From Longimicrobiales bacterium (GTDB lineage: Bacteria > Gemmatimonadota > Gemmatimonadetes > Longimicrobiales > RSA9), in contig DATHUY010000033.1 in the NCBI GenBank assembly GCA_035461765.1, positions 1 through 51,206 of the forward strand: a DNA stretch of 51,206 nucleotides. The letters run 5' to 3'. The translations under genes were made by a program, and so were the position numbers. This document shows positions 15,782 to 24,261 of the stretch, one piece after another. The notes under the pieces are model-generated. The model was not told the DNA's origin and did not search any database. It saw nothing but the letters and a program-made list of their open reading frames with translations. Position 1 is the stretch's first letter, and each line of letters starts with the position of its first letter.

Positions 15782-16654
15782 TCAGAAGACACGGACGTTG
15801 AAGTAGCGCTGCGGACGTTCGCGAATGTCGGCGGCGAGCGCGCGCATCTCGCGGAGCGTGTTGTTCAGCTCGTCGAACGCGGTCTCGTCGTTGACGAGGC
15901 GGCCGAGAGTACCGTTGCCGTTGTCGATTTTCTGCATGACGGACGCAAAAGAGCCGAGCGACTCCTCGAGGCGTCCGGCGGCAGATGTCAGCGCCAGGGC
16001 GCTGCGTTCGACCTCGGAAATGGCGCCGGTCAGGGCGGTACCGGCCTCGGCACCCTGGACCTCCTCGGCGGTGCGGCGCAAAGCGATGGAAGCGAGGCGC
16101 AGTTGTTCGAAGGCGGCACGGAGCTCCTGTGCGCTGGCGGGGAGTACGGCGGCCGTGGCATGCACATCGGCCACGGCGGCCGGCGAGAGGAGGCGGTCGG
16201 CGTTGACGAGGACGGACTCGACGCGGGAGCCGAGATCGCTGGCCATCTGCGTGAGCTGGGGCGCGGTCGCGCCGCGGAGCGTGTCGCCGGGCGAGATGCT
16301 GATGGCGGACGAACCGGGAATGAGGTCGACGACATGGGCGCCGAACACGTCTCCGCTGATGGAGGCGCGGGTATCGGTGGGGAGAGCGAGGTCCTCGCGT
16401 TCGATACGCAGGCCGACGACGACGCCGCCCTGTGGATTCAGGTCGATAGAGCGAACGGTTCCAACCTGGACGCCCTGGACCTGCACGCGATCGCTGCGCT
16501 TGAGACCGCCGCCGTCGCTCAGCAGCAGGGTGACATCCATGCCGCCGCGGAAGACGGGTGCGCCGAGCATCCAGAAGAGGCCCCAGAAGAAAATGGCTGC
16601 CGCGACGATGGTCAGGAGACCGATGGCGGCGAGGTTGCGGTTGCGCTTGTGCAT
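15782..16654 (-). CDS. mlaD: MlaD/MCE-family lipid-binding protein
   Basis: The periplasmic substrate-binding part of an Mla-type phospholipid transporter. An N-terminal signal anchor (NLAAIGLLTIVAAAIFFWGL) is followed by one MCE domain at about residues 38-115, with DGGGLKRSDRVQVQGVQVG and a DVFGAHVVDLIPG turn. A long helical C-terminal part then runs to residue 290 (RLEESLGSFASVMQKID...), which in MCE proteins can form a hydrophobic tunnel. At 290 residues it is longer than E. coli MlaD, mainly through this helical tail. It is the last gene of mlaE-mlaF-mlaD, 18 bp after mlaF. No mlaC or mlaB is present here. Confidence 0.9.
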   Translation of the reverse strand: MHKRNRNLAAIGLLTIVAAAIFFWGLFWMLGAPVFRGGMDVTLLLSDGGGLKRSDRVQVQGVQVGTVRSIDLNPQGGVVVGLRIEREDLALPTDTRASISGDVFGAHVVDLIPGSSAISISPGDTLRGATAPQLTQMASDLGSRVESVLVNADRLLSPAAVADVHATAAVLPASAQELRAAFEQLRLASIALRRTAEEVQGAEAGTALTGAISEVERSALALTSAAGRLEESLGSFASVMQKIDNGNGTLGRLVNDETAFDELNNTLREMRALAADIRERPQRYFNVRVF

Positions 16655-16672
16655 TGTGTTCGATTCCGTTGA

Positions 16673-17425
16673 TCAGGCGACCGCATTGTCTTCGACGCGG
16701 CTGCGCCGAACGAATCTGCGGACGACGGGATCCTGGTTCTTTAGAATGTCCTCGGGGGTCTGCACGGCACGGACGCGACCCTCGTAGAGGAGCGCGATGC
16801 GATCGCCCACCTCGAAAGCGGTGTCGAGGTCGTGTGTGACGACGATGCTGGTAACGCCGAGCTGCCGATCCAGCTCCATGATGAGCTCGTCGATGTTGTC
16901 GGCATTCACGGGATCGAGACCTGTGGTGGGCTCGTCCCAGAGCAGGTAGCGGGGCTGGTGGGCGATGGCACGTGCCACACCGACACGCTTGCGCATGCCG
17001 CCGGAGAGCTCACTCGGATACTTGTCCATGACGGACGCGTCGAGGTTCACACGCCGCAGCAGGTCCTCGCACTCTGCGCGGCAGGCCTGCGGCGAGCGGC
17101 CTTCCTTCTCGTCGGTCTGTGCGAGCCAGAGGTTCTCCGCTACCGTGAGGGAGTCGAACAGCGCGGCGTTCTGGAAGACATAGCCGATGCGGCGTCGTAC
17201 GCTGCGCAGCTCTTTGGGTGTGGCGCTGGCGATGGAGATGCCGTCGACAATGACGTCGCCCTCGTCGGGCTCGAGCAGTCCCATGGCGTGCTTGATCAGA
17301 ACGCTCTTGCCGGTGCCGGAGGGGCCGAGCAGCGCGAGTGTCTCACCCTCCTCGACGACGAGATCGACGCCGCGCAGCACCATGAGGTCACCGAAGCTCT
17401 TGTGCAGATTGCGAAACTCGATCAT
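16673..17425 (-). CDS. mlaF: MlaF-type ABC transporter ATPase
   Basis: The ATPase that powers MlaE lipid transport from the cytoplasmic face. At 250 residues it has a complete ABC cassette: Walker A GPSGTGKS (34-41), signature LSGGMRKRVGVARA, Walker B YLLWDEPTTGLD, and the H-loop VVTHD. The family-typical MRKRV follows the signature motif. It begins 2 bp after the mlaE stop, so the two are cotranscribed and probably coupled. Confidence 0.95.
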   Translation of the reverse strand: MIEFRNLHKSFGDLMVLRGVDLVVEEGETLALLGPSGTGKSVLIKHAMGLLEPDEGDVIVDGISIASATPKELRSVRRRIGYVFQNAALFDSLTVAENLWLAQTDEKEGRSPQACRAECEDLLRRVNLDASVMDKYPSELSGGMRKRVGVARAIAHQPRYLLWDEPTTGLDPVNADNIDELIMELDRQLGVTSIVVTHDLDTAFEVGDRIALLYEGRVRAVQTPEDILKNQDPVVRRFVRRSRVEDNAVA

Positions 17426-17427
17426 GG

Positions 17428-18183
17428 TCAGAATGCCTTGAGTACGGGCACCATCAACACGTCCAGGAGCATGAGCGCGATCGTCGTTGCCACGACCGCA
17501 TTGGTCGTCGTGCGCCCGACGCCCTCCGCGCCGCCGCTGCCGCTCAGGCCGACGAAACAGGCGATGAACGTGATCGCGAAGCCGAACACCGCGCCCTTCA
17601 GCACCGAGAATATCAGCGCCCAGGTACGGAAGTAGAAACGCATGCCGTACACCAGGTCGGCCGACGTCATGCCGTCGACGACGAGCAGCGCAATGAAATA
17701 ACCGGCCGCCACGCCCATCGCGTTCGCGAGGATGACGAGCGGCGGAAACGCGATCAGTCCGCCCACAACGCGCGGCACGACCAGGAACGCCACGGGATCA
17801 CGCCCCATCGCGACAAGCGCGTCGATCTGCTCCGTCACCTTCATGGACGCCAGCTCCGCCGCGATCGCGGCACCGACGCGCGCCATCATGACGATACCGG
17901 TGAGGACCGGCCCCAGCTCCGTGATCACGCTCGCAGCGAGGACGCTGCCGATGACCCACAGCGGCAGGCCGCCGGCGAACTGCGCGCCCGTCTGCTGCGA
18001 TGTGACCGCGCCGCCGAGGAACGCCATGACGAGCACCAGCGGCAGCGACTGGATGCCCATCAGATACGCCTGCTGCAGCGCCGAATTGAAATAGAGCCGC
18101 GGCCGCGGCAGTACCCGCACGATCTGTCCCGCCAGCACCGCCGCTTCGCCAACGCGAACCAGCCCGTTCGTCAGCTTGCGCAT
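17428..18183 (-). CDS. mlaE: MlaE-type ABC transporter permease
   Basis: Inner-membrane permease of the Mla lipid transporter, 251 residues with about five to six hydrophobic segments. It shows the family's conserved motif EQIDALVAMGRDPVAFLVVPR and the GIVMMARVGAAIAAELASM coupling region that contacts MlaF. It is first in the operon mlaE-mlaF-mlaD. In diderms the complex moves phospholipids between the inner membrane and outer-membrane acceptors; direction is not deducible from sequence. Upstream lie about 200 bp before the histidine kinase stop, which should contain the operon promoter. Confidence 0.95.
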   Translation of the reverse strand: MRKLTNGLVRVGEAAVLAGQIVRVLPRPRLYFNSALQQAYLMGIQSLPLVLVMAFLGGAVTSQQTGAQFAGGLPLWVIGSVLAASVITELGPVLTGIVMMARVGAAIAAELASMKVTEQIDALVAMGRDPVAFLVVPRVVGGLIAFPPLVILANAMGVAAGYFIALLVVDGMTSADLVYGMRFYFRTWALIFSVLKGAVFGFAITFIACFVGLSGSGGAEGVGRTTTNAVVATTIALMLLDVLMVPVLKAF

Positions 18184-18387
18184 CAGCGCGCTGCGACCCG
18201 CATGTGTGTACCCCCGCCCCTGTGATTCGATTCCGTCCCACCCGGCGCATGCCCACGCGGGGCGGCGGGTTCAGCCGGCAAACCCGTCCTGTCGTGTTTT
18301 CTGAGACCGCCCCGGCGTGCGGCGGTAGCTGCAGCCTGAGAAATTAATGGCAACGGGCGGTTGCGGACACCCTCGAGTGAGGGCTGT

Positions 18388-20061
18388 TCAGGCGAGGAGC
18401 TCGCCGACGCGGGCGAGGAGTTGTTCCGGGCGGAAGGGCTTCTCGATGAAGCGGGAGCCGTCCGCGAGCCCGGCGGCATCGCCGACGTCGGGCGCGACGT
18501 AGCCGGAAGTGAAGAGGATGGGTACGGAAGGGTAGTCCCTGCGCATGTGCTCACCCAGCTCGACGCCGTTCATGCCGGGCATGACGATGTCGGCGATGAC
18601 GAGATGGACAAGCGTGCCGGAGGCGAGGACGTCGAGCGCTTCGTGGCCGTTCCTGGCACTGAGAACCGTGTGCCCGCTGCGGCGCAGGATGCGGCAGGTC
18701 AGGTCACGGACCGCGTCATCGTCCTCGACGACGAGCAGCGTGGCGTTCACGGAGGCATGCCGCCCGGCGGCAGGGGCCGCCCCGGAATCGGGTGTGGCAC
18801 GCGGGAGGTAGATCTCGAAGCAGGAGCCGCGCCCCGTGCGACTCTGAACGCGCACATGGCCATCGAACTGCTGTACGATGCCATGGACAGTCGCGAGACC
18901 GAGACCGGTGCCCAGCTCCTTGGTGGTGAAGAACGGCTCGAAGAGGTGGGCGAGAGTTTCGGCCGACATGCCGCGACCGGTGTCGCTGACGCGGAGCAGC
19001 ACATACGTGCCGGGCGGCACACGCTCGACGTCGTCCGGCCCGGTCACCTGAACGTTGGCCGTCTCGAGCGTCAGCGTCCCGCCGTCCGGCATGGCGTCCC
19101 GTGCGTTCACGACCAGGTTGAGCACGAGCTGGTTCAGCTGGGCGGCATCACACCGCACCGACCATAAGTCGTCCGCCAGGTCGTAGCGGGTCTCGACGTT
19201 GTCGGCGGCGACATGGTCGATGGCCGACGCCATGTCGCCAAGCAGCCGTGTCAGATCCACAGCGGCAGTGCGCGTGATGTGCTTGCCGCTGAACACCAGC
19301 AGCTGGCGCGTGAGCACGGCAGCGCGCTCCGCGCTGCGCCTGACTTCCGCGACATGCTCCTGCAGCGGACCGGCCCCATCGAGACGGGCGGCCAGCATGG
19401 ACGCGTGACCGATCACCGTGGTAAGGACGTTGTTGAACTCGTGTGCGATGCCGCCCGCGAGCCGACCCACCGCCTCCAGCTTCTGCGCCCGGCGCAGTGC
19501 GGCCTCCGTCTCGATTTCGCGCCGCCGGTCGAGAAAGACGAGCACACGCGCCCCAGCCGACGCCTCATCGGGCGCGCTCGTGAACACACGGATATCCACC
19601 GGTTCGCCGCTCTTCGCGCGTACCGTGAGGTCGCCGGCGGTGCCATGGTCCGGCAGCTGCGCCGGTGCCAGGCCCAGCTCGCCGGCACGCCGGTCCAGCA
19701 CGTCCGCCTCACTCCACCCCAGGATGGCCGTGGCCGCGGTGTTCCACCCGCTGATCGAGCCGTCTACACGGATGGCTGCGATGCCGACCGGCGCGGTCTC
19801 CAGCACGCTCGCCAGCTGCGCCGCGGACCGCTGCCGCTTCGCCACTTCGCGCCGGACCAGGATGTAAAGCAGGAGGGCGGACGCGCCAACGAAGACGCCG
19901 CCCTTGACCAGCTCCGTGAGCAGGGCCGCGCGGGTGACGCCGCCCCGGATCCACAGGGTCAGATCACCAAGCAGTATCCATGTGACGCCGAATGCCGCAT
20001 ACAACAGGCTGATCCGCAGCGGCGCAGGCACGCGGGCGCGCCGGGACTTTGGCGCAGACAT
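18388..20061 (-). CDS. Hybrid sensor histidine kinase (PAS-HisKA-HATPase-REC)
   Basis: A 557-residue signalling protein. Order: two N-terminal membrane helices with the [14 protein letters not shown] pattern (about 15-75), a PAS domain (about 85-180, [20 protein letters not shown]), a HisKA domain with phospho-acceptor His in [16 protein letters not shown], an HATPase_c domain (N-box [12 protein letters not shown]1 DTGRGMS, G2 [12 protein letters not shown]), and a C-terminal receiver ([12 protein letters not shown], acceptor Asp in [12 protein letters not shown]). There is no separate output domain, so signal passes through a phosphorelay. The start at 20061 is chosen because earlier codons run into the tRNA gene. 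It lies 37 bp downstream of tRNA-Ala on the same strand. Confidence 0.92.
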   Translation of the reverse strand: MSAPKSRRARVPAPLRISLLYAAFGVTWILLGDLTLWIRGGVTRAALLTELVKGGVFVGASALLLYILVRREVAKRQRSAAQLASVLETAPVGIAAIRVDGSISGWNTAATAILGWSEADVLDRRAGELGLAPAQLPDHGTAGDLTVRAKSGEPVDIRVFTSAPDEASAGARVLVFLDRRREIETEAALRRAQKLEAVGRLAGGIAHEFNNVLTTVIGHASMLAARLDGAGPLQEHVAEVRRSAERAAVLTRQLLVFSGKHITRTAAVDLTRLLGDMASAIDHVAADNVETRYDLADDLWSVRCDAAQLNQLVLNLVVNARDAMPDGGTLTLETANVQVTGPDDVERVPPGTYVLLRVSDTGRGMSAETLAHLFEPFFTTKELGTGLGLATVHGIVQQFDGHVRVQSRTGRGSCFEIYLPRATPDSGAAPAAGRHASVNATLLVVEDDDAVRDLTCRILRRSGHTVLSARNGHEALDVLASGTLVHLVIADIVMPGMNGVELGEHMRRDYPSVPILFTSGYVAPDVGDAAGLADGSRFIEKPFRPEQLLARVGELLA

Positions 20062-20097
20062 ACACCCATCGCTGTGGGTACGGGGGGCGGGAACGAG

Positions 20098-20170
20098 TGG
20101 AGCCAATCGGGATCGAACCGATGACCTCCTGCTTGCAAAGCAGGCGCTCTCCCAGCTGAGCTATGGCCCC
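20098..20170 (-). tRNA. tRNA-Ala (anticodon UGC)
   Basis: On the minus strand the 73-nt sequence folds as a full cloverleaf: acceptor GGGGCCA pairs with TGGCTCC including the G3-U70 wobble that marks alanine tRNAs; the D arm has AGCTCAGCTGGGAGAGC; the anticodon loop is TTTGCAA with TGC; the T arm is GGTTCGATCCC. The discriminator base is A. CCA is not encoded. It sits between a terminator (10 nt upstream) and the hybrid kinase. Confidence 0.97.
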
Positions 20171-20179
20171 TGATCCCGG

Positions 20180-20213
20180 AAAAATAGCGGCTGGACGGGT
20201 GTTCGTCCAGCCG
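20180..20213 (-). terminator. Rho-independent terminator of the barrel gene, possibly overlapping the tRNA promoter
   Basis: A 10-bp perfect stem (20188-20197 with 20204-20213, loop GGTGTT) begins right after the stop of the outer-membrane protein gene and is followed on the minus strand by CTATTTTT. On that strand TGGACG and TATTTT lie 17 nt apart within this hairpin, a plausible weak -35/-10 pair placed for a start just before tRNA-Ala. Confidence 0.8.
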
Positions 20214-21476
20214 TCAGCGGCCGCCGGTGTTGCCGGAGGCGAGACGCGGATTGACGATGTTGTTGTAGACTGAGCCAAACGTGTAACGCAGGCCGACGGA
20301 GGTGCCGTAGCGATACCCGGTCTGCAGCGCACGTCGCTGAAGCAGCACCTCCTCGTCCGTGGCGTCGCCCTTCGGGATGTAGATCTGATCGCGCACGCGG
20401 GAATAGTTGCCGCGCACGTCGAGGGACAGACCCCGCAGCAGACGTATGTTCAGGTTGGCGTTGCTGGAGAGATTGTGCTGCCGCACGTTGTTCAGGTAGT
20501 GCGACCCTCTCAGCTGCACGCTTGCGGAGCCCCACGGCTGCCGGAACTGCACCGAGAGCTGGAGCTGCTGGTCGGCGCGCTGCTCCGACATCCGGTCGAA
20601 GATCGTGATTTCCTCATAATCGAAATGGCGCCCGCCGACGGAATACTGCAGCGTCGCACGCCGGCGTGAAAACTCCTCATACGGGAAGAAGCTGTATTCC
20701 AGCAGTGCGGCCACGCGCGCGTAGAGATCCTGGTTCGCGTACGAGGACGTTCCCACCTCCGTACTGACGCCTGCGGACCAGAGCCTTGCGATGGAACGCG
20801 CGACGCCTGCGCTCGCCTCGTAGTCCCGGCGCACGCTATTGATCGTACGGTCCGTGAGCTTGAACTCCTGCTCCCGGTGACTCCCCTCGACACCCAGATC
20901 GATGATCCACTGCTCCGTCACGCGGCCCGCGTTCGCCGACAATTCGAATTGCCGTTCCTGCTCGCGCGACTCCCCGTTCAGCCGCGCGTCGCCCCGCACT
21001 GAAAAAACCCAGAAGTTCCACGGGTCGTCCACGGGACCTGCTGCGACCGGCTCGCCTTCGATCTCGTCCTCCGTCAGCACGCGCAGTCCCGCTGCGGCCC
21101 TCGTCATGACAGCGTAGCGCACCAGTCCCTGCGCGATGCGCGAGGTCAGCATGTCGCGCTGCTCGGCACTGGTAGTGCTCTGCTGCGTCGCGAAGTCGAT
21201 ATCGACGCTGTCGCCGGCAAAGCGCCGTGTCCCCGTCATCGAGACCCTGTACCTGGAGCCGCCGCCGCCCGTGGACTGCGATGTCACCATCACGTACACG
21301 TCCGCATCGACGCGGTCGCGCATCCAGTTGACGAACTTGATCTCGTTACGGATATGCGTGTTGTCGCAACCATGCGTCTGGCAGTCGAGAAACACGGTCG
21401 GCGGCGGCTCGCCCGGCGCCTGTGCGGCGGCAGGGAGGGCTGTCGCCGCCAGGAGCAGCAATATGGCAAAGCGCAT
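20214..21476 (-). CDS. Predicted outer-membrane beta-barrel protein
   Basis: A 420-residue exported protein. The signal peptide is clear (MRFAILLLLAATALPAAAQ). A periplasmic N-terminal domain follows, with two cysteines (FLDCQTHGCDNTHI) that could form a disulfide, and the distinctive VYVMVTSQSTGGGGSRY segment. From about residue 150 the sequence alternates polar and apolar residues in strand-length units with many aromatics, ending in a typical barrel strand (VGLRYTFGSVYNNIVNPRL). This layout suggests a barrel of roughly a dozen strands or more. I cannot name the family. It is monocistronic, with a clean terminator. Confidence 0.78.
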   Translation of the reverse strand: MRFAILLLLAATALPAAAQAPGEPPPTVFLDCQTHGCDNTHIRNEIKFVNWMRDRVDADVYVMVTSQSTGGGGSRYRVSMTGTRRFAGDSVDIDFATQQSTTSAEQRDMLTSRIAQGLVRYAVMTRAAAGLRVLTEDEIEGEPVAAGPVDDPWNFWVFSVRGDARLNGESREQERQFELSANAGRVTEQWIIDLGVEGSHREQEFKLTDRTINSVRRDYEASAGVARSIARLWSAGVSTEVGTSSYANQDLYARVAALLEYSFFPYEEFSRRRATLQYSVGGRHFDYEEITIFDRMSEQRADQQLQLSVQFRQPWGSASVQLRGSHYLNNVRQHNLSSNANLNIRLLRGLSLDVRGNYSRVRDQIYIPKGDATDEEVLLQRRALQTGYRYGTSVGLRYTFGSVYNNIVNPRLASGNTGGR

Positions 21477-21583
21477 GTAATTACAGGTCGGGGTGAATGA
21501 ACGAATGCATACAATGTGCGACGCCGTCGACGCGCTGGCAAATCGGGCGGCAGCGCCGTGACAGCCGCCGGCTCTGCCGCGCG

Positions 21584-21919
21584 CTACGAGGCGGGGACGG
21601 AGTGCAGGTGTGTGGCGGTGCTGCGCAGTGCGAGCTCGTCGCTGACGGCAGCGGCGACCTCACTATCGGACAACCAGCCGTTGTCCCACAGGATGGTGAA
21701 GGCGTTCCGCGCGCGACCGCAGCGGTCGCGGCGACAGGAGCCGGCTCCACCGCTCTTGTAGGAGATGACGCAGCCGGTCCAGGTGCCGCGCAGGACGGCG
21801 TGGCGCGCGAGGTCGTCGTGCAGCTGCAGGAGTCCATCGAAGCTGAATTCCGCGAGCTCGGCACGCAGTTCGGTCATCGCCTCCGCGCGGTGGTCATCGG
21901 CGAGTCGAAGGGTAGACAT
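21584..21919 (-). CDS. Hypothetical protein with cysteine cluster, 111 aa
   Basis: A small soluble protein. The N-terminal half is helical (EAMTELRAELAEFSFDGLLQ, LHDDLARHAVL). The middle has a cysteine-rich stretch, TWTGCVISYKSGGAGSCRRD followed by RCGR, which could bind a metal ion or form disulfides. A helical C-terminus follows (GWLSDSEVAAAVSDEL). GGAAGGAA precedes the ATG at 21919 at good spacing. It is on the same strand as the TerB-like gene, 76 bp behind it, so the two are probably cotranscribed. No family recognised. Confidence 0.68.
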   Translation of the reverse strand: MSTLRLADDHRAEAMTELRAELAEFSFDGLLQLHDDLARHAVLRGTWTGCVISYKSGGAGSCRRDRCGRARNAFTILWDNGWLSDSEVAAAVSDELALRSTATHLHSVPAS

Positions 21920-21995
21920 GATTTCCTTCCCGTTGCAGTCGGTCCGAAGCGGGAGGGTGCAGGAGGCGTGCCCGGGTGGAGCAGCGCCCGTGGAA

Positions 21996-22853
21996 TCAGG
22001 CGGTGCGGTGGGGACGTGCGGGGCGGATCTCGGCGCGGCGGATACGAGCAGCCTGGAGGATGATGGCACAGGCCAGCTCGGCGTCTTCCATGAGGAAGTA
22101 GCGGGCCTTTGTCTGGCCGATCTCTTCGAGACGCACGCCGTCGGCATACAGCACGAGCTGCTCGGTGCGTGCGTGCGGGATGCTGACCGTGCGCCGCGCG
22201 CCGCGGAAAATGGTGCGGCGGCTGGTGACGATGAGGACACCGATATCGCTGGGCAGTATGTCGGCCGCGGGACGAAGCGCGTGGCGTTCGGCCGTGGCGG
22301 CGAACGGGTCGGCGCTGAGAATGGCGAAGGCGGTGCCGACGAGACGGGGTCGAGCGGAGAGGGGGAGCGGGATGCGTTCGGCAATGGTGCACTGCACGAC
22401 CCAGTAACAACGCTCGTCCGGCACGAGTGGGACGGGTGAGGAGACGTCGGGCATGTTCCCCTCGGCGATGCGTGCGAGCATGCGCAGACGGCTCAGCTGG
22501 GTGAGGTCGCTGCCGAGGTCCTTCTCGGAGAGGCCGAGCTGTTGCTGGAGGCGCGTGAGAGTGCTGTCCTCATCGGCCGTAAGACGCGCATCCGCTGCGG
22601 CATCGCGCAACGCGCCGCGATAGATCGCCAGCGCGGCGACGCGCACCTCATCGGGAGTGAGGTCACCCCTGGAGCGCACCGCTTCGAGCTCTTCGAGCTC
22701 CTCCGGGGTGAGCACACCATCATCGAGCGCCTGCTTCAGCAGTCGCTGATATTCCCCGCGCAGACGGCGGCGGCGGCGCTGCTCGAACGTACGCAGGACC
22801 AGCAGCGCGACGAAGCTCGCCACCAGCAGCGGAATGATCCAGGTCGAGTCCAT
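21996..22853 (-). CDS. Membrane-anchored protein with TerB-like domain
   Basis: A 285-residue protein: one N-terminal membrane helix (WIIPLLVASFVALLVLRTF), a basic stretch, then a helical domain with the acidic DDGVLTPEELEELEAVRS and ADARLTADEDSTLTRLQQQL pattern that resembles TerB/EF-hand-like calcium-binding units. The C-terminal half is beta-rich (DIGVLIVTSRRTIFRGARRT), similar to the pleckstrin-like lipid- or protein-binding domains found after such units. The active part faces the cytoplasm if the N-terminal helix is a simple anchor. Function unknown; the TerB likeness is pattern-based. Confidence 0.65.
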   Translation of the reverse strand: MDSTWIIPLLVASFVALLVLRTFEQRRRRRLRGEYQRLLKQALDDGVLTPEELEELEAVRSRGDLTPDEVRVAALAIYRGALRDAAADARLTADEDSTLTRLQQQLGLSEKDLGSDLTQLSRLRMLARIAEGNMPDVSSPVPLVPDERCYWVVQCTIAERIPLPLSARPRLVGTAFAILSADPFAATAERHALRPAADILPSDIGVLIVTSRRTIFRGARRTVSIPHARTEQLVLYADGVRLEEIGQTKARYFLMEDAELACAIILQAARIRRAEIRPARPHRTA

Positions 22854-23035
22854 GACCGATGCTACGGGAGGATCAGCGGAGAATGCAAGGGGAGCGGCGG
22901 CAGGTCCAACGGGCCGCGCCCCGCTGCCGCAGGAGGTGGAGGCGGACCGGGGCCGTGGTCTGCGCCCCGTGGCCGCGGGGCGCAGCCGGGTCTACATTGC
23001 GGCGCGGTACATACCCCCACAACGGAGGGTCGGGA

Positions 23036-23089
23036 ATGCGTTCAAGGATTGCGATGGTTGCGCTGCCGGCAGCGGCGGCCCGGCAGTAG
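23036..23089 (+). CDS. 17-codon leader ORF upstream of the D-threonine aldolase-like gene
   Basis: A short frame reading MRSRIAMVALPAAAARQ with a strong GGAGGG about 6 nt before its ATG. It stops at TAG 23087-23089, a single base before the ATG of the aldolase gene, which has no ribosome site of its own. The best reading is a leader peptide that brings ribosomes to the aldolase start by translational coupling. It is in a different frame from the aldolase. Confidence 0.5.
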   Translation: MRSRIAMVALPAAAARQ

Positions 23090-23090
23090 C

Positions 23091-24233
23091 ATGGCTTACG
23101 AGGAGCAGCTGCGCACGGCAGCCACCGCACCCGCGCAGGAATCCGCATCGCTCGAGTCGCTGCTGACGCCGGCGGCGATCGTCGATCTCGACGTCATGGA
23201 GGCGAACCTCGACCGCATGGCGGCGTATGCCCGCGGCCACGAGTTGCGGCTGCGGCCGCACACGAAGACGCACAAGTCGCCGCTTCTCGCGGCCGAGCAG
23301 GTGCGCCGCGGCGCGGCCGGTCTCACGGTGGCGCAGTTACACGAGGCCCGGCTGATGGCTGAGGTGAGCGACGACATCCTCCTCGCCCACCCGCCGGTCG
23401 GCACGGCGAAGCTCACGCGACTGCTCGCGCTGCGGGCGGACATCACGTTGACCGTGGCGCTCGACTCACGCGCAGCGCTGGAGCCGCTCGCGACGGCCGC
23501 CGACGCCGCAGCCCGCGAGATCGGCGTACTCATCGAGCTCGATCTGGGCATGGGCCGCGTCGGCATTGCAGACGCGGCGGAAGCGGCCACGCTGTGCGAA
23601 CTGTGTACACAGCTGGAGGGTGTGACGTGGCGCGGCATCATGTTCTATCCCGGCCACATCCGTGAGCACGTCGATGAGCAGGACGCGTCCCTCGAGAGCG
23701 TCGACGCGCAGCTCCAGCACGTGCTGGAGCTGCTGGGCGAGCGCGGACTGCACCCGGAGATCGTCAGCGCCGGCTCGACACCCGCAGCCTTCGCATCGCA
23801 CCGCATCCGGGGGCTCACGGAAATCCGTCCCGGCACCTACATCTTCAACGACCGTACGACGGCAGCCATCGGGGCGTGCGCGTGGGAGGACTGCGCATAC
23901 TCCGTGCTGGCGACGGTCGTGAGCACAGCGGTGAGCGGGCAGGCGGTCGTGGATGCAGGATCGAAGGCTCTGTTCCGGGAAGAGCTGCGCGGCTCATCCC
24001 GGTCGGGCTTCGGCGCATTGCTCGACCGCCCGGAGGTGGTCGTCAAGGGAATGTCCGAGGAGCACGGCCTGCTGGATCTGTCGGAGACATCGTGGCGGCC
24101 ACGGGTGGGTGACCGGGTGCGCATCGTGCCGAATCACGTGTGCGTATCCGTGAACCTGCACGAAACGATCAGGGGTGTACGCGGCGAACGTATCGAGCGG
24201 AGCTGGCAGGTAGCGGCGCGCGGCTGGGACTGA
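23091..24233 (+). CDS. D-threonine aldolase / alanine racemase-fold PLP enzyme
   Basis: A 380-residue fold-type III PLP enzyme. The N-terminal TIM barrel has the PLP lysine in LRPHTKTHKSP and the phosphate-binding region near IVSAGSTPAAF, with RPGTYIFND downstream. The C-terminal domain ends with PNHVCVSVNLHE, whose His and Cys supply the divalent metal site of bacterial D-threonine aldolases and related D-serine dehydratases. It would cleave D-3-hydroxyamino acids to glycine and an aldehyde. Both activities share these motifs, so the exact substrate is uncertain. Its start lies one base after the leader ORF. Confidence 0.88.
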   Translation: MAYEEQLRTAATAPAQESASLESLLTPAAIVDLDVMEANLDRMAAYARGHELRLRPHTKTHKSPLLAAEQVRRGAAGLTVAQLHEARLMAEVSDDILLAHPPVGTAKLTRLLALRADITLTVALDSRAALEPLATAADAAAREIGVLIELDLGMGRVGIADAAEAATLCELCTQLEGVTWRGIMFYPGHIREHVDEQDASLESVDAQLQHVLELLGERGLHPEIVSAGSTPAAFASHRIRGLTEIRPGTYIFNDRTTAAIGACAWEDCAYSVLATVVSTAVSGQAVVDAGSKALFREELRGSSRSGFGALLDRPEVVVKGMSEEHGLLDLSETSWRPRVGDRVRIVPNHVCVSVNLHETIRGVRGERIERSWQVAARGWD

Positions 24234-24261
24234 GACATCCCGGACGCGCGCCGCGCCACAC

